Source of the DNA: Theodoxus fluviatilis
Taxonomy: Eukaryota > Mollusca > Gastropoda > Cycloneritida > Neritidae
Reading direction: 5' to 3'
Length of the DNA: 64,000 nucleotides
Assembly (NCBI GenBank): GCA_034096865.1
Contig: JAWQFJ010000544.1
Location: forward strand, 141,923-205,922
Below the pieces are notes generated by a model. That model was not told where the DNA came from, ran no database searches, and saw nothing but the letters and a program-made list of their open reading frames with translations. Both the position numbers and the translations under genes were made by a program. Position 1 is the first letter of the stretch. Each line of letters starts with the position of its first letter. Below are positions 1-13,272 of the stretch, in pieces.

Positions 1-900
1 GTGGATGACCCAGAACAAACTAAAACTTAATGATTCAAAGACCGAAGCTCTCCTGGTTGGCGGTAGAGGCGAATTCGACCAGGCCCTGAAACTAACCATA
101 GGTCAGAGTGAGATAGAATTCTCAAAGTCTGTTAGAAACTTAGGTGTCATGTTCGATGATGATCTTTCTATGAGAGTTCATGTGAACAAAGCTTGCCAGT
201 TAGCTTACTACGGGTTAAGGAAAATTGGCACTATTCGTCACTATCTTTCACAACAGGCCCCTCAAACCCTTGTCACTTTCTTTGTTCTGTCCCGTCTTGA
301 TTATGGAAATTCTCTTCTTGCCGGCATCCTGACACTCTGCTAAACAAACTGCAAAAAGTCCAAAACACTGCTGTTAGATTAGTTTTTAGATGTCCCAAGA
401 GAACTCCCACATCCAAACTCATTCGTGCACTGCATTGGCTCCCCATCGCTCAGAGGATTGAGTATAAGCTAGCCACTATGTGTTTCAACTTCTTCAAACT
501 GCACCACACGCACTCAAAGAAATTCTCACCGTCTACCCCCGCTAGAAATAACCGTTCAGCTGCAGACACCAAAACGTTAAATGTCCCCCGTTGCAAAAAG
601 AAAACCCAAGGACAGCGAGCTTTTTCTTACATCGGCCCTTTAACGTGGAATAGCCTACCTTTCTCTGTCCGTCACTCCGATTCCATGTCCCAGTTCAAAA
701 CCTCCCTTAATAAGACACACCTGTTCCGGTCAGTCTTTCCTGACGAGCAATGAGGTGCTTCACAAGGTGCCTCTCTTATGTTTCATGTTTTGTTTAATGC
801 CTGCTATGTTAATTAATTGTATTGTATTTAACTCCTCTTTTATTTCAACTGTACAGTATGTGAGTGTTGGAATGCTTTGTACGAGTGTATAAAGTTTTGA
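1..900 (+). pseudogene. 3' end of a non-LTR retrotransposon reverse transcriptase, frameshifted
   Basis: The sequence reads as the C-terminal part of a LINE reverse transcriptase. The first frame (5-343) has the motif LNDSKTEALLVG, characteristic of the distal palm/thumb of CR1/L2/Jockey-type polymerases. A block with RLDYGNSLLAG follows. Near 320-345 the frame is broken, and a second frame carries on with a helix of the type LNKLQKVQNTAVRLV, the HWLPIAQRIEYK motif, and a C-terminal FSYIGPLTWNSLP motif, ending with a stop at 751-753. The 5' part lies outside the window. The AT-rich sequence to about 900 is probably its 3' untranslated end. Family assignment is from remembered motif patterns; the exact clade is not certain. 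It is a dead copy. Confidence 0.85.
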
Positions 901-3900
901 GAAAAAAACCCTGCAATACTTTCATTCCTCATATTTTTCTGCTGGTACAGATGCCCACCTCCATGCTACCACACACTAGCAGGAATAAATTAAGAAATGT
1001 AAACTTGAGATTATGACAGTCAATCTTCAACAGATACAGTGCCAGGTATATGCAAGTTGTGCTGCAACTGACTACAATGTGACAGCAGGTTGACAGTTTT
1101 ACTATTTCGCCATGACTGTCAATAATTCTTCTTCTGATATCACTGGAGTCAGAATCACTTTTATGTATTTCACAAGGAAAAAAAAATATTTCAAAGATCA
1201 CCCCACCCCCCAAAAAGTGTAATATCTAGACTATTATCATGAGATCCTCAACCCAGGGATTGTGTGGTGGAACTGTCAAGCTTGCAAAAATACAGGAAAG
1301 AAAGGTTCCCCCAATTCGGGCATGTTGCTATCAACATCCGCACATCCAATAACTATTCAATTCACTGGAAAGTTCTCCTTTATGCAATTTCTCTGCTCCA
1401 GTCAAGAATAATTGAGTACTGTGCTTGCTGAAAGTCAAACTGTGACCCAGTACTGGCCACCATCATTTCACATCAAGGCATCTGGAACAATTCATGTGAA
1501 CTCAAACAAGAAAGACCAGTCATGTCATGATGTGAACTTTTATTTTTTTTTCTCACCTGATATCCTTGATGAAAAATAGTTTCACTCACTATGTTGATAC
1601 AACAATTTTTCAAAAACTTTTGCAGAATGAGTTGGATAAGAATTTATCAAAGCACTTTTAATCTAAAATCTGCAGATGTGTATTGCTTGAAATAAGTGAT
1701 GGCATACCTTTGCCAAATTAGAAAAACAAGTCCCATAGACTATAATTTGTAAAATCCAACTTTTTCACTTCTGAACATTTCCATCTGTGCTTCAAAAAAG
1801 CTAACAATACAACAAACTTTAGTCAATACCAAAGAAGAGGAAATCATGAAACTACAGCCGTGAACTAACAGCCTTCAGAGATAACAAATTACCAACACAC
1901 TTAAACAGCACAAAACTGAGGCTCAACAAACAGGAGATAAAAGTAACAAGTTGTCTTCCCAAAGTCAGCAACATGCTCCTCACACCTTCCTTTGAAGTTC
2001 AGGCCAAACAGATCTGATCATTGTTTGCCTGAATGAGCAGAAAGTCACTAGTCAAGAGCTGCAGCACTTAATATGGGACCAAGGAGGCAGAAGGCAAGTG
2101 GCAGAGGGTGGAGTCGTTGGAGAGTGACACCAAAATGCAGGGCATAGAGGCAGAATGAACAGCAAACATATACACAACACAATCAGACAGCCAGAGAATG
2201 CTAGAGAAAGATGGGTTGGACACTATTACTTCAATGTCACAAGACTGGAAAAAAAGATGGAGAAAAAGAGTGGAAACACGAATCGGACTGAAGTGCAAGC
2301 ACAGAAAATAGAATCTGCTTAGTACATTTGGAAGAGAAGCAAATCACCACAGAGATGGCTTTAGTCCTAGGAAGTATTTCATTGGAATTTGTAAACGCTT
2401 CCTCCATCTGCAGTTAGTTCAGTCTATTGGCTAGCTGCAAGAGGACTCTTTCCCTGCAGGTTGTTTGCAAGAACACAACACTGCGGAAGAACACATTGAC
2501 GATATGTGTGGAATGTCATGGCAGGCGAATGCTACAAGAGAAAATATTAGGATGACAAATCAGTAGAGTCAAATTCATTTCTATAGTGGCGTATCATCAG
2601 GTTGAATAAAGTTCCAACCACTGATAACCACCACCTCGCATCTCTTCCATGAAAAAGCTGCACCATTAAAGTCTTTCACAGGCTGGCCTGGTATGCAAGG
2701 AACCAGTAATTGCACCTTTAGCATAAGTTAAACGGTATATGATAACAAAGGTTGTATTTCATTGGAGCAACTGGGATCATTTTGAAAGAATATAAATCAG
2801 TTCAACAATTCAATTGGAAAACAAATATTTCCAGCTGGATGCAGGTTCTTAAAAGAAGTCCCTCAGCAACCAGCTGCTACAGCAGTCTATCAGGAATACC
2901 AGGTATGAGTGCAGATAACATAGTTTGCACAGGAGTCAGCTGCGTTCTGTGCCACACTGTTTCTTATGCATGGAGGAAGCAGTTGACTTTCTGCAGGCTG
3001 AAGACACCACAGGCCAACAGATTTGAGGTCCTGAGATAAAATGAAATGGTTAGCACTTAAAAGCAACACTACACTGAAATATTTACAAGACTGCACATAC
3101 TCATCACCAATACAGACACCTACAACATAACACTTAATGGATTGGAAATAAGGACTAAATTAGACAGAATGTACCCATCTTACTCGACTGAGGAAGGATA
3201 TGTGACTGGACTGTCAATATGTCAGAAATAAAGGCTGAATTCCAAGCACAAGAGAAGTGTCTCTGATATGGTGTCCATCCAAGATATGGAGTTATTGTTG
3301 TTAATGATGAACAAACCCCAGGCCTGTCTCCTTTAGCTGACAGTATGGTCACATGAATGGCAGTGGACTGGAGATCTGCAAACTTCATCTTGTTAGCTAC
3401 TAGCTGTGGCTCTAAGTTCTCCTTATTGAAAAGTCCCAGCACTGCACTTTTCCTCTGAGAAATTAACTCTCCAGAGGCAGTTATTCATCTACCTGCCACA
3501 TACATCCTTTTGTTCCTAGCACTTGATAGGAGCATGAAATCCACACAGGATAGCTTTGGCTGTAGTTTCCTTCTCCTCAGCCTTGAGTCTCTGAAAAGAG
3601 CTCTTCTTCATTGCTTGATGCTTGTGCCCGACGTGCCCTGGCCGCTGCAGCATCTGCCACCGTGGAAGCAAAGCCATTGCTACCTTGCAGCACAATGACT
3701 GGGATAGTAAAAAACGTTCATATTCAAAGAGTGTGATGTGTCACTCTTCTAGGCAAGTCCCACCCAGCACAGCTAGTGTTGTCTTTGGACCAGCAACAGG
3801 CATTACCCTAGTGCAGGAGCAATGGCTGTCCAGAGTGCACCATGAGATATCAACAGCACACCAGCAAGCACTGTGCCCCAAGCAGCCATGTGTGCAGCAA

Positions 3901-4079
3901 GCACTGCACTCAGCAACCAGCATCCTTGGCAGTCAACATGCTCTTTCCTGCGCTTCCACAAATATGCTCTGCCCTTCAAGGAGAAAGGCCGACCCAAACA
4001 AAAGGAAAAGGATTCTATCCCAAGAAGAACCAGGCCTAACCAAAATGGCATTATAATCTGTCTGAATACTACAAACCTT
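901..4079. other. Non-coding stretch downstream of the CREB gene
   Basis: I see no supported gene here. Reading frames are short and have no recognisable motifs on either strand. The sequence is AT-rich and mostly unique-looking. It lies beyond the CREB stop codon in that gene's direction of transcription, so part could be distal 3' flank. Confidence 0.5.
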
Positions 4080-4612
4080 GCTCAACACCGAGCAAGCCTT
4101 GCCACAAAGAAAAAAAGCCCCATCCCATAAGATCCAGCCCTGCCCAGGGGGAAAGAGCCACATCCCAAATGGAGCAAGCTCCGTCCTCCCGGACACAGGC
4201 CCTGCCAGCAAGGAGCAAGGCCTGTCTTGTGGAAAGCAAGTCAGGCCTGCCCCAAGAGAAGCAAGCCTTGTCTCAAGGGAAGAAGTGTAAAATCAGGCCT
4301 GTCCCATGGGCAACAAGCCCCATCCTTGAAGAGCGAGCCTGTCCTAAAGGAAGCAAGCCCCACCCTCAAGGAGTACAGCTTTGCCATGAGGACAGCCAGT
4401 TCCAATGCAAATGAAGCAAGCCTTGGTACAAGGGAAGCAAGCCTCACCCACAACATGCAGGCCGCTCTAGACAGCAAGCCTTGCACCTTTGGAAGCAAGC
4501 TGCGCATGTTGGGAAGTGAGATCTGCCTGCTGGAAAGCAAGCTTCAACCTCTGAACAGTGAACCTGTCCCTTCAAGCCTTGCCTCAAAAGCAGCAAGCTC
4601 TGCCCTACTGTA
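4080..4612. repeat. Degenerate tandem repeat, period about 30 bp
   Basis: The string GCAAGCC and close variants recur about every 30 bases from 4085 to 4612, interleaved with CTTG, AAGGGA and CCTGTCC blocks. The period is a multiple of three, so several frames stay open with a loose ten-residue periodicity (SKP, EAS, SE). The copies are old and diverged. I see no domain and read it as an eroded minisatellite, not a gene. Confidence 0.65.
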
Positions 4613-6620
4613 GCAGGCAGTGCAGCAAGCCAGAGCACGGCAGGCACTAGAATCCAGACACTTCTCTCAAGCCAACACAAAAGCAATAGGATGTAGATTC
4701 TGGTCAGGATTTGAGCAACCACAAACTGTTTGATTCAGTCCATACTTCAACTTATCCAAGATTGGAAGGTGCTCACAGAAGCACAAACCTGTGAAGTAGA
4801 ATAGTCACTGACAGCCATCAAGCAAGTAGTTAAACGAAGGTGGAATTCCAGGAATAGGCCACAGTCCACAGGCACATAGGCTGTCCATGTGCTGGCTCTG
4901 TAGCAAGTCCATAGCAGAGTCACTCATGAAGTGGAAGGAATCCTCACTATTGTCTTGAGGAGCCAGTCTACTTCACAGACAGGTCATCATGACCTAGAAA
5001 AGTTTCTTCGTCAGCTAACAATCCACTTGGGCACATCTGAACCTCAATGGTCCATGAGAGGGAGGAAACAATAAGATCAAGCAGATACCTTATAAGAAAA
5101 GACATTCCCTCAAATTGATGCAAGAAAATTCTAATGCAACAAAATCATTGAGTTGTCCAATTGATCACTGGAAGAAAGCTTCAACTTCATATCATTTCTG
5201 CTCTGTATTCCACAGCATAATGCAACATTTCCATCCCTTTGACCACTTATGATTTCTGCCTGGTAAAAAACATCATTAGCATCACTCCACCATTACATGC
5301 TCTATCTGCAGAATACTACATGGCAACGGCATAATTTTCTACTCCTTCATCACAGGAGCATGTTCACTGAAGACTCTTTGCAATAGGCCAGCACTTCTTC
5401 CACAGGATATGAAATGACTTGACTGTAGAAATTCATATTTCGAAAGTCATACAAAACATTTGGATAAAGATATGAAAAATGAGTTTATGTCTACCAAGTG
5501 CAATGTGCACAGCTCTCAAACCAGCGCTTTGAATGACTGATGAAAATTTTGCATTTCAAGACAGTCTCCATAGTTCATTATGATATGGGAATATAAGAAA
5601 CAGCTCTATGACTCCATCATTTCTAAATGGGGATGATCATGGTAGATGTTGAGATATCATTGTTTGCTAAATGAAAATGGCCAAATGAAATTTTTGTCAA
5701 ATGACTCTTCTTTTCTCCTCCTCCTCCCCGTCAGTCTGAGAGAGTATGTCGTTGTAGACAAGAGCATCGACAATGGCAACCCAGTACTTTCTGGCAGGCT
5801 AACCTATATCGGCAGTCTCTTACTTGCAGTCTTTCACCTCAGCAAGAACATAACACATACTACCAGGTCCCTGGAGGAATGCTATCGAGCTTCCAGCACA
5901 GGCAGAGAGAGGCACACAGGTCTTCACACAAGGGGGCTTGCGTCGAGCCCCCGGCTACCAAACCCTAGCATGCCAGCTCACCTGTTCCTCGTGCCTTGCA
6001 CTGAACAGACACCATGTTGCTCAGGCTAGTCCCGTCCAGTCCGGTCTACTTCTGACATCCATATCGGGCACAGTCCCTAGTGGAGATTCCCAGCACTGAT
6101 AGCACTGACCACATTAAAGGCACCGCTGCCAGTGACAGCCATCTCCACTGTTCCGGGCTGCCAACATGTTGAGAACAGTCCACTGGATGTCCCGAATTCC
6201 ACCTCTCTAAACCTTTCTGCCTCTGTACATCACCTTCCATCTAGTCTGTACACGTAGGATTCTGGGCAGGCATGGATACCACTCCAAGCCTGCCTAAATA
6301 ATCACAAGTGTGCTTGTATCCATTTTCTACTAACCAAAGCAATAAGAAAGCACTTACTACTGTTGATATTGCTCTGAGTAGTAGAAAAACCCAATACAAG
6401 CTGAGATGAGGGCAGTCTCTGGCTGTTTTACCTCTACAGAATTCTCCCTTACCCACAGCAGAAGACAGAGGGCTATACAGAACTCTCTTCAGCTCTGGGT
6501 AAGCAAAATTTCCCAAGCAGGTAAACATAGAGCAACAGCTTCAGCACACACTTGCCCTGCATGTCACCTTTGTGGGACTGGCGTCCCAGAGACGCAAAGA
6601 CTGAGATCTGGATGCAAGAG
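4613..6620 (-). other. CREB 3' untranslated region and flank, not resolved
   Basis: This directly follows the CREB stop codon at 6621-6623 in the sense of minus-strand transcription, so at least the part near 6620 must be 3' UTR. I could not place the polyadenylation site. No other gene is supported. Confidence 0.4.
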
Positions 6621-6765
6621 CTAGCCTTCTTTCTGGCAATACAGTTCCTTCAGAGCCTTCAGCTCTTCAATGAGAGTCTTGTTCTGATTCTCAAGCACAG
6701 CCACACGGTTCTCCAGGCATTTCACATATTCCTTCTTCTTCCGCCGGCATTCTCGAGCTGCCTCT
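6621..6765 (-). CDS. CREB1: CREB-family transcription factor, last coding exon (basic region end and leucine zipper)
   Basis: This exon encodes the second half of the bZIP DNA-binding domain and the C-terminus. It starts after an acceptor reading TTTCAG and completes the split Arg codon of the previous exon. It gives EAARECRRKKKEYVK, then CLENRVAVLENQN and KTLIEELKALKELYCQKEG, followed by a TAG stop. The CRRKKKEYVKCLENRVAVLENQNKTLIEEL type of core is diagnostic of the CREB1/CREM/ATF1 subgroup. The zipper leucines (LENRVAVLENQNKTLIEEL) are intact and the basic-region Asn/Cys/Arg residues are present. By family knowledge the protein binds CRE sites (TGACGTCA) as a dimer and works in cAMP/Ca2+-dependent transcription. 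It is the 48-codon terminal exon (with stop) of a four-exon chain in this window. Confidence 0.97.
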
Positions 6766-7274
6766 CTGAAACAACATTTCAAACAGCATAAGCCAAATCA
6801 TCTACATATACAGGACAATGGACATATTGTTACACATGAAAATTCACTTGTGTATGGATCAAACAGACAGAGAAGCACATAAGCACAAATGTGATGTATT
6901 CATTCATAACTTTCTGTGCTTGAGTAGTTCTGCAGGCAATTCAAAGCTGCATACTGCATTCAAAACATTCTCATCTTGACCTGATAGAAAACCCAGCAGA
7001 AGCAAAATCCTTTGAAAAAGAACCATCTGAACAGCTCATGTTAACTATAATTCCAAATGGATGTGATGGAAGCTCAGCCTTGCTCAGCAGATGAAGGCAT
7101 GGGAACTTAGCCAATACCATTACTGGAGCACAAATGTGCTGGATGGGACTGAATGTGCAATTTCTACTACAGCAAGCCAGCACATGATGACAAAGCAAAT
7201 CCAGCAGGCATGAAGGGTAGAACGCATCTTTGGTTGTACAGCAGATCTTCAATGAGTCCAGTCTACGTCTTCAC
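6766..7274 (-). other. CREB1: CREB last intron
   Basis: A 509-bp intron lies between the two bZIP exons. It has a GTGAAG donor at its 5' end (7274 downward) and a TTTCAG acceptor at 6766-6771. It splits an Arg codon inside the basic region. Nothing else is recognised in it. Confidence 0.85.
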
Positions 7275-7437
7275 CTGTTCTTCATGAGACGAAGCTCTCT
7301 CTTCCGAGAATTTTCCTCTGAGACGACAGAGTTGGGGGTTCCAATGGGACTCCCGGTGGTGGCCATCACTACACCTTGAGGTAGAGAGCCCGAGGTGGCA
7401 ATCTGGTAGGCCTGAACGTTGGAGCCGCTGACGGAAA
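7275..7437 (-). CDS. CREB1: CREB-family transcription factor, penultimate exon (linker and start of basic region)
   Basis: The exon starts after a TTGTAG acceptor, with two bases completing a Val codon, and ends before GTGAAG. It encodes VSVSGSNVQAYQIATS, then LPQGVVMATTG and PIGTPNSVV, then SEENSRKRELRLMKNR. This matches the CREB order of AYQI(R/A)T, LPQ(T/G)VVM, a Ser/Thr/Pro linker, then KRE(I/L)RLMKNRE entering the bZIP basic region. Phase is 2 in and 2 out and joins the next exon in frame to give KNREAAREC. Confidence 0.95.
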
Positions 7438-8862
7438 CTACAAGCAAATCATCATGTCAACAGTTATGCCTTTGTGTCACCCTAACACTTACGCCCAACC
7501 ATTTGGTAATACATTGCTGATGAACTTCACAAAAGTTAGATACAGCCAACTTGAAACATTTGTGATCATTCTCAGCTCTCTACTTATATCTTAAAATTAC
7601 TCTGAATTGCTTGAACAGTGATTGATAATGAGACACAAAACTTACAAAGGCATTGATATGAGAGTTTACTTGAGTACACACAAATTCTATCAAAATGCAT
7701 GCACATGCACACACATGTAAGCACATGTGCATGCACATATGCACACACAGTTTTGGCCATTCAGGAGACAATAGATATCTCTGCAGCCTTAAAAATGGTT
7801 GCTTTATAAAAATCACGATAGGCAGAGCAGGATATGCAACAGAAAATCTAAGTCCCATCACCAACTATGTCACACCAGATATATATATGCTTCAGAACAT
7901 TCACATTTCATAGCATACCTGCTGATAATCTACTGAAACAGTAAGATATGCATGAGGATCTAATAGAACTACTGTGCTGCACATTGTGAGAATAAAGAAG
8001 GCCAACCAACAAAAATCAGTTGTGGTCATGGTAACCCAAACGACCCCATTTTTTTCTGCCAAATCTTCACCTTTACTTTGGTTGAGAAAAAAGGAAAAGA
8101 AAAGAAAAAGTAAAATATTAACTGCATGCAGTCCTCTCTTCCCTGCCCTGCCAGCACTTAGGGAGCCATTGTTTGCATTTAAAAACAGCTTTCTCGGTGA
8201 AAGAGAAACTGTATGTTCAATTTGGCCTCTTCTGCTAGGAAAAAAAAACAGTACATATCAATTTTGAAAGTTCAGACTGACATTATGGGGTTGTTTTTTG
8301 TGTGTGGCCATGTTACCATAACCACAACTATTTTTGTTTGTGTGCCTAAATAGCAGGCTTTGGCTTTAGTCATTCACAGCATGTATGTGTATTAGAATAG
8401 AATTAGCCAATAATTTTAACCAAAAAGATCCCAAAACTAAAATAGTTAATAGAAATCCAATACTTCACATGCCAAACATGAATAAGTCAACTACAATCAC
8501 ACACAAAATGCAAAGAAATCTTGGCAAAATGAAAATTGCAAACAGTTAATACAATCAATTTAAAAAAGTTTTTTTTTAGTAACAATTGTATGTCAGAATT
8601 AACAGAAAGCGTTCCTCGTTACAAAATTATTTTGACAATGTCTTTCAACAAAGTAAAAAAGAAAGAAAAAGAAGAAAAAAAAAACACTCTTTACTCTAGG
8701 AGCTATTAGACTGAAACATCTACAACATGCCACAGCATAAGTAGCAAAACAGAACAAGGCTGTGATCTGGCTTCTACCCGTGCAGAACCAAGGAGAGAGG
8801 GTTAAAGAAGCACAGAGCAGCACTGCCGATGAGGGAGGAGGAACGAAAGCACAACTTACTAC
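7438..8862 (-). other. CREB1: CREB intron between Q2-like exon and linker exon
   Basis: A 1,425-bp intron with a GTAGTAAGT donor and a TTGTAG acceptor. It contains an alternating CA/TG tract around 7695-7750 and A-rich stretches near 8560-8690. No coding signal is seen. Confidence 0.75.
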
Positions 8863-9033
8863 CTGGGATGTAGAACTGTCCGTCAGGCCCTTGAGCATAT
8901 TGCACAATAGTGGCACCTGCGGTGGAGGAAGCAGAAGTGGGGCTAGCATTTGTCATGGTCAGAGTCTGGATGCCTTGGGAAGCCGGAATGCCATCAGGGT
9001 GGGTAGTGATTTGTATAGCTCCGGCCGGCACCA
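8863..9033 (-). CDS. CREB1: CREB-family transcription factor, Q2-like activation exon
   Basis: The 171-bp exon starts after CCGCAG and ends before GTAGTAAGT. It encodes VPAGAIQITTHPDG, IPASQGIQTLTMTN, a Ser/Thr/Ala spacer, then GATIVQYAQGPDGQFYIP. GIQTLTMTN and G(T/A)TI(L/V)QYAQ are hallmark strings of the CREB Q2/constitutive activation region, which in vertebrate CREB contacts the TFIID subunit TAF4. Here the region has fewer glutamines than vertebrate CREB. Phases agree with both neighbouring exons. Confidence 0.95.
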
Positions 9034-9609
9034 CTGCGGATACAGAGGGTGAGTTACATCTGTCAGCGCAGCCTACTCCAATCACATGCCTGCATGAAAC
9101 TCCTCAGTCATCTTAGAGATCGCCAGCTGCATCATGCTGAAAAGCTAGTAAGGGGTTCCAATGATGTGCCGCACAACTGTGCTGCCAGCTTGTGAAAGCA
9201 GCAGCACGGAGAGCCATTTTTTTTTCTTTTTGTACATGTAAATGTCACTCCAGCAAAAAGCTGTGATTTTTCAGTGTAGTGGTGGTCCTGATGGCATGCA
9301 GCAATGTGTTCAGGTCAATAGGTGAATTTGAAATAATCTCTGAGATATGAGTTATGTTGAGGACGTATCAGATTCACAGATATTTTGTCATAAAATGCCA
9401 CTCACATAACTGTGGATTCATCTCCTCTGCACACAGAAAAAGAAGGAAAAAAAGATACAGGAAATTGAAAAACTGTCATCTCCTAGCATTGTTTGTTCAA
9501 TTAGTTTCAAGGGATTACCTTATGTATTCAAGCTTCATTCCTACTTTCATCACAGAAAAATGGGAAAGCAACAGTGGCTAGATCTCACAATTAAACCCAC
9601 TGGTTGATG

Positions 9610-9618
9610 GGTGTGTGT

Positions 9619-9663
<45 letters not shown>
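9610..9663. repeat. (GT)n microsatellite
   Basis: Uninterrupted GT dinucleotides with one TA interruption near the 5' end, inside the CREB long intron. Confidence 0.95.
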
Positions 9664-9666
<3 letters not shown>

Positions 9667-12600
9667 TTAGCAACATTTTTCACGTGGCACTCTCTCAAAA
9701 GGCAACGTTTCTTCACTCGATAGCAAACGGTAGGTTTGCTAGTTTGTTCTATCCATAAGTGTGTAAAAGGGTAATGTTTCATTACCTCGCAACATATATC
9801 AGGATTTTGAACTGCTTCAGTTTACTCCCATGTTACATATCAATTGAAGGTTGTCCAAATCCTCAGGTGAACTCATTACTGAAACACAGGTCTCTGATAG
9901 CATTCGGCCCAAAATGGGTATTTGAACAAAGTTTACACAGGGCAAATCCACGCACACAGGGTTCCAGTCTGCGTGCCAAGTGTCATGCCTTCAGCCCAAT
10001 CAGTTCCCCTCCCTCCTGCTTCCTCAATATGTCACTTCACTCCCCATTCATCTCATTCCGATATGAATGAAAATATGTATCATCCATACTGCTGGAATCT
10101 AATGACTGAGCAATGGTTACAAATGCTATGAAGCAAATGATTCAAAACCACTATTGGCACAAATGTTTTCAACAGGCAATTATTCATTTCCACAACCAAC
10201 TTTCACCTGGAGACAAATCCTATTCCAAGGCTTTGCATCAGTGAAGGTAGCAGTAATACTGAATGCATGATATCAAGTACGTCCAATCGTTAACTGCCAG
10301 CTCATCAGTCATACTGACCCTGGGAAATGTATTCCAGCACAGAACATGGCAACACTGAAACAGTGCAGTTATCTCATAGGCCAAATCATGTTTCACAGCA
10401 TGGCTCCCTCCAATATCTCAACTTTGAACAAGTCTGTATAGGCAAAGAGATAATTTGCTGGAGCTTTCTTGCTGAGAAATGCAAGATGCTCACTACAGTG
10501 TGGGAAAAGTACTTGCCGAAGGAGCAGGAAATCTTTAATGCAGAATACCGGCTGCTCAAATCCATTGACTGGGCGTTCAATGTGCAAATGCTGCTACGAC
10601 TTAGCTGCACCTTTCATTCATCTTGTAAGAAAGATTAGTACTGGTGTTGTTACTTCTACTTCCTGTTGTTGCAGACTTTTCATCTACCCAATCAGCATTT
10701 GCCCACAGCAGTTGATGGCTTCTACTTGGATTACCAAGCCAATTAAAATGTCAAGGGAAACCCGAGGTGGTTGATGATGCATACATTGTTTTCTCAACCC
10801 TTACCTAACCCACCTCCACACAAAAAACAAAAACAAAAACAAAAAAAAACTATTTTTTTTTTCACCCAAGAGTAAAGTAAAGTGTACTAATTTTGTGCAC
10901 CTTCTCATCACCCATGTCTGGATCTCAATACGCTTTACCCTGACCATAGGGCAGCCTGTTTTGCCCTTTACTGGGGGTTGGGGGTGAGATGTGTGTGCAC
11001 ATGTACATGGGTGCATCTCAGAAACTGGGCTTTTTGTGTGTGCCATAATTAAATTAGCTGTCATTTAAAACATACTGAGTTTCTAGTAATTATATTGGTA
11101 TGACTGTGAAGTAAAATGATTGAAGAAATAGTACGGACAAAACTGAGTTTTTGCATGATTATTGTGTTTGTTGTTTTGAGATAAGAAATGAATAAATGCA
11201 TGAAAAATTGAGGTCTGATCTGTGACATGAACCATCACCTCGTTTTAAAACTCATTTCAAAAATCGTTTATTAAGTCCTGAAAAGGCTATTATTGTTTTT
11301 GTGTTTATTTTAGGTGTACTTTACATGTTAGAATATTATTTTGTCCACAGAAGAAAAAAGAAAAAGAAATAAATCGCTTGAAAGTTTGCAATCACTTTCG
11401 TAACAAAGTTTTCCACTTGCGTTTGTCAGTAACATGTCCTAAATTTGACCGTTGTAAATTGCCTACGTATACGAAACGACCTTGACATAAAACTGCATAG
11501 AATATCACTACGCCAAACGTTGTTTTCAAACGTTATTATCTCAAAATTACATTTGCAAACATAGTTCTCAGTTGCCTAATGTGACCTGTTTCTTCCAAAT
11601 TCAGTTACGATGGTGATCGATTTTGCAAAGAATTTTCAGAGTTTTGAATAAAGTTTAGAACTATTTTGCGCGTAGTGTCTTCATCGGAGTTGCGGATGAC
11701 CACGCATGCGTAGTAACAGAGAAAATAGTTACGTTTCCTGTTGTACAGTCAAGTTTTCACACGTGGTTCCGTCGTCTGTGTTTTCGTTACGAAAGTGATC
11801 ATCATCCCAGGTTCTTGAGAAAAGGTGAGTTTTTGCAGCTATAATATTCTATTTAATGAAACATTATGCTAAAATGTGTTAACAGTAGTTTGCTCTATCG
11901 CTTTCAATTCATTTTGTGTTCCAATTAGCGTTCTCTTTGTTCACAAAGTAGATTTGATCGCCAGCGAGTGTGTAATTTTCTCGACAGGTTTGGAAAAGGT
12001 TCGCCGGTTGGGTCTTATTTTCTACAGATAACTACTAAAATGTTGACATATTTTTAGTTTAATTCATATTATATTATTGTATGTTTAATCTGTGGTCGGT
12101 TTGTATGGTATAATATTAATGTTTTGTGAGGAATTGACGAAAACGATTTATTTCTCACCATCGTAACAAGGAAATGGCGTCACCTCTCAAATCATGTTTC
12201 CGAATTACGATGGTGATCACGAATCGAATTAACATTAAATTTATTTGGCACTTTCCAGATTGTATTGTTCACGCAATTGGGTTCCTGGTATATAACTTTG
12301 GTGACGACCCAGAAAATCTATATTGTTGTGTGCTGACATAAGAATCTTTTGTTCTCGGTCACCTTCGTCATTCGGAGACATCGTTTGTGCTTCTTTGATA
12401 CGACAGTGTTCAAAACCGTTTAATTTGGGTCAACTACAGAAATAACAAATGCTTCTTTGGAATAAAACTTACATTAATAAAAGAAAACAATTTTTAGGAA
12501 TGTTAGTTTAAAAGTCAACTGATGTTTAGGGTTTACAATGTCAGTCATCGCCTTCGGCTTCGTCACAAGGAAGCTTGTTTTTGTTGCTCTTTGTTACATC

Positions 12601-13024
12601 AGTGATGGATTACAATTAAATATTGTGTGGGTATAGATAACATTTTGTTTGAGGCAGGTTTAATAAAAGTGATGTTTGTGCATAATTGTCTTTGAATTTA
12701 AAGTGATTTAAAAATCTCATACTTTTTTATGGCACTGTCATCCCTTTTGTAACAAGGAGGCCTACTGATTCATTTGACTGGGAATTAGTTTATAAAAAAA
12801 ATACATTTTCATATTCAATATATCACGGGCATTACTCTAACAGGATGTTATTGACTGGTAATGAAATTAAAACTATTTGCTGAACTTTTTATTGACAAAT
12901 GTTTACTTTTTAATTAGTTTGTGACATATTATTACTTAGTCTCACTGATGCATGGTTGCATGTTTCAAGCTGACAGACAAGGTTTTAAATAAGATTTAAA
13001 TTGCTACGTGTTTGTTTTTTCCAG

Positions 13025-13105
13025 AAATGTGCGGTGTCACCGTGTGGCAGCTGGGTGTCTGTGGAGTTTCCCTGTGGGGAAAAACTTGTTTCATACAAAG
13101 GAACA
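13025..13105 (+). CDS. Exon of a transposon-like protein, N-terminal part of a small C-terminal domain
   Basis: This is a 27-codon exon between a TTTTTTCCAG acceptor and a GTAAGT donor. It encodes KCAVSPCGSWVSVEF followed by PCGEKLVSYKGT. It joins in frame to 13932-14099 and gives a compact beta-rich domain of the type W(V/L)xVxYxG...YxGxV. I recall this domain at the C-termini of uncharacterised, transposon-associated proteins in cnidarians, molluscs and fish. No upstream exon was found; the sequence 11.8-13.0 kb upstream is AT-rich and closed in all frames. Confidence 0.55.
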
Positions 13106-13272
13106 GTAAGTGTAAAATTTTCCTCAATTATTTGTAAAAGTTGGATGTTCAAAAGGAATGGTAAATGTGAAATGAATAATTACTTCTTTTTTTCTTCTCT
13201 CCAGTGAATGTAAATGCATCAAAATCTTAACAGGCATTAAAAAAATCTTTGTTTTAAAAACAGTGCACATAT

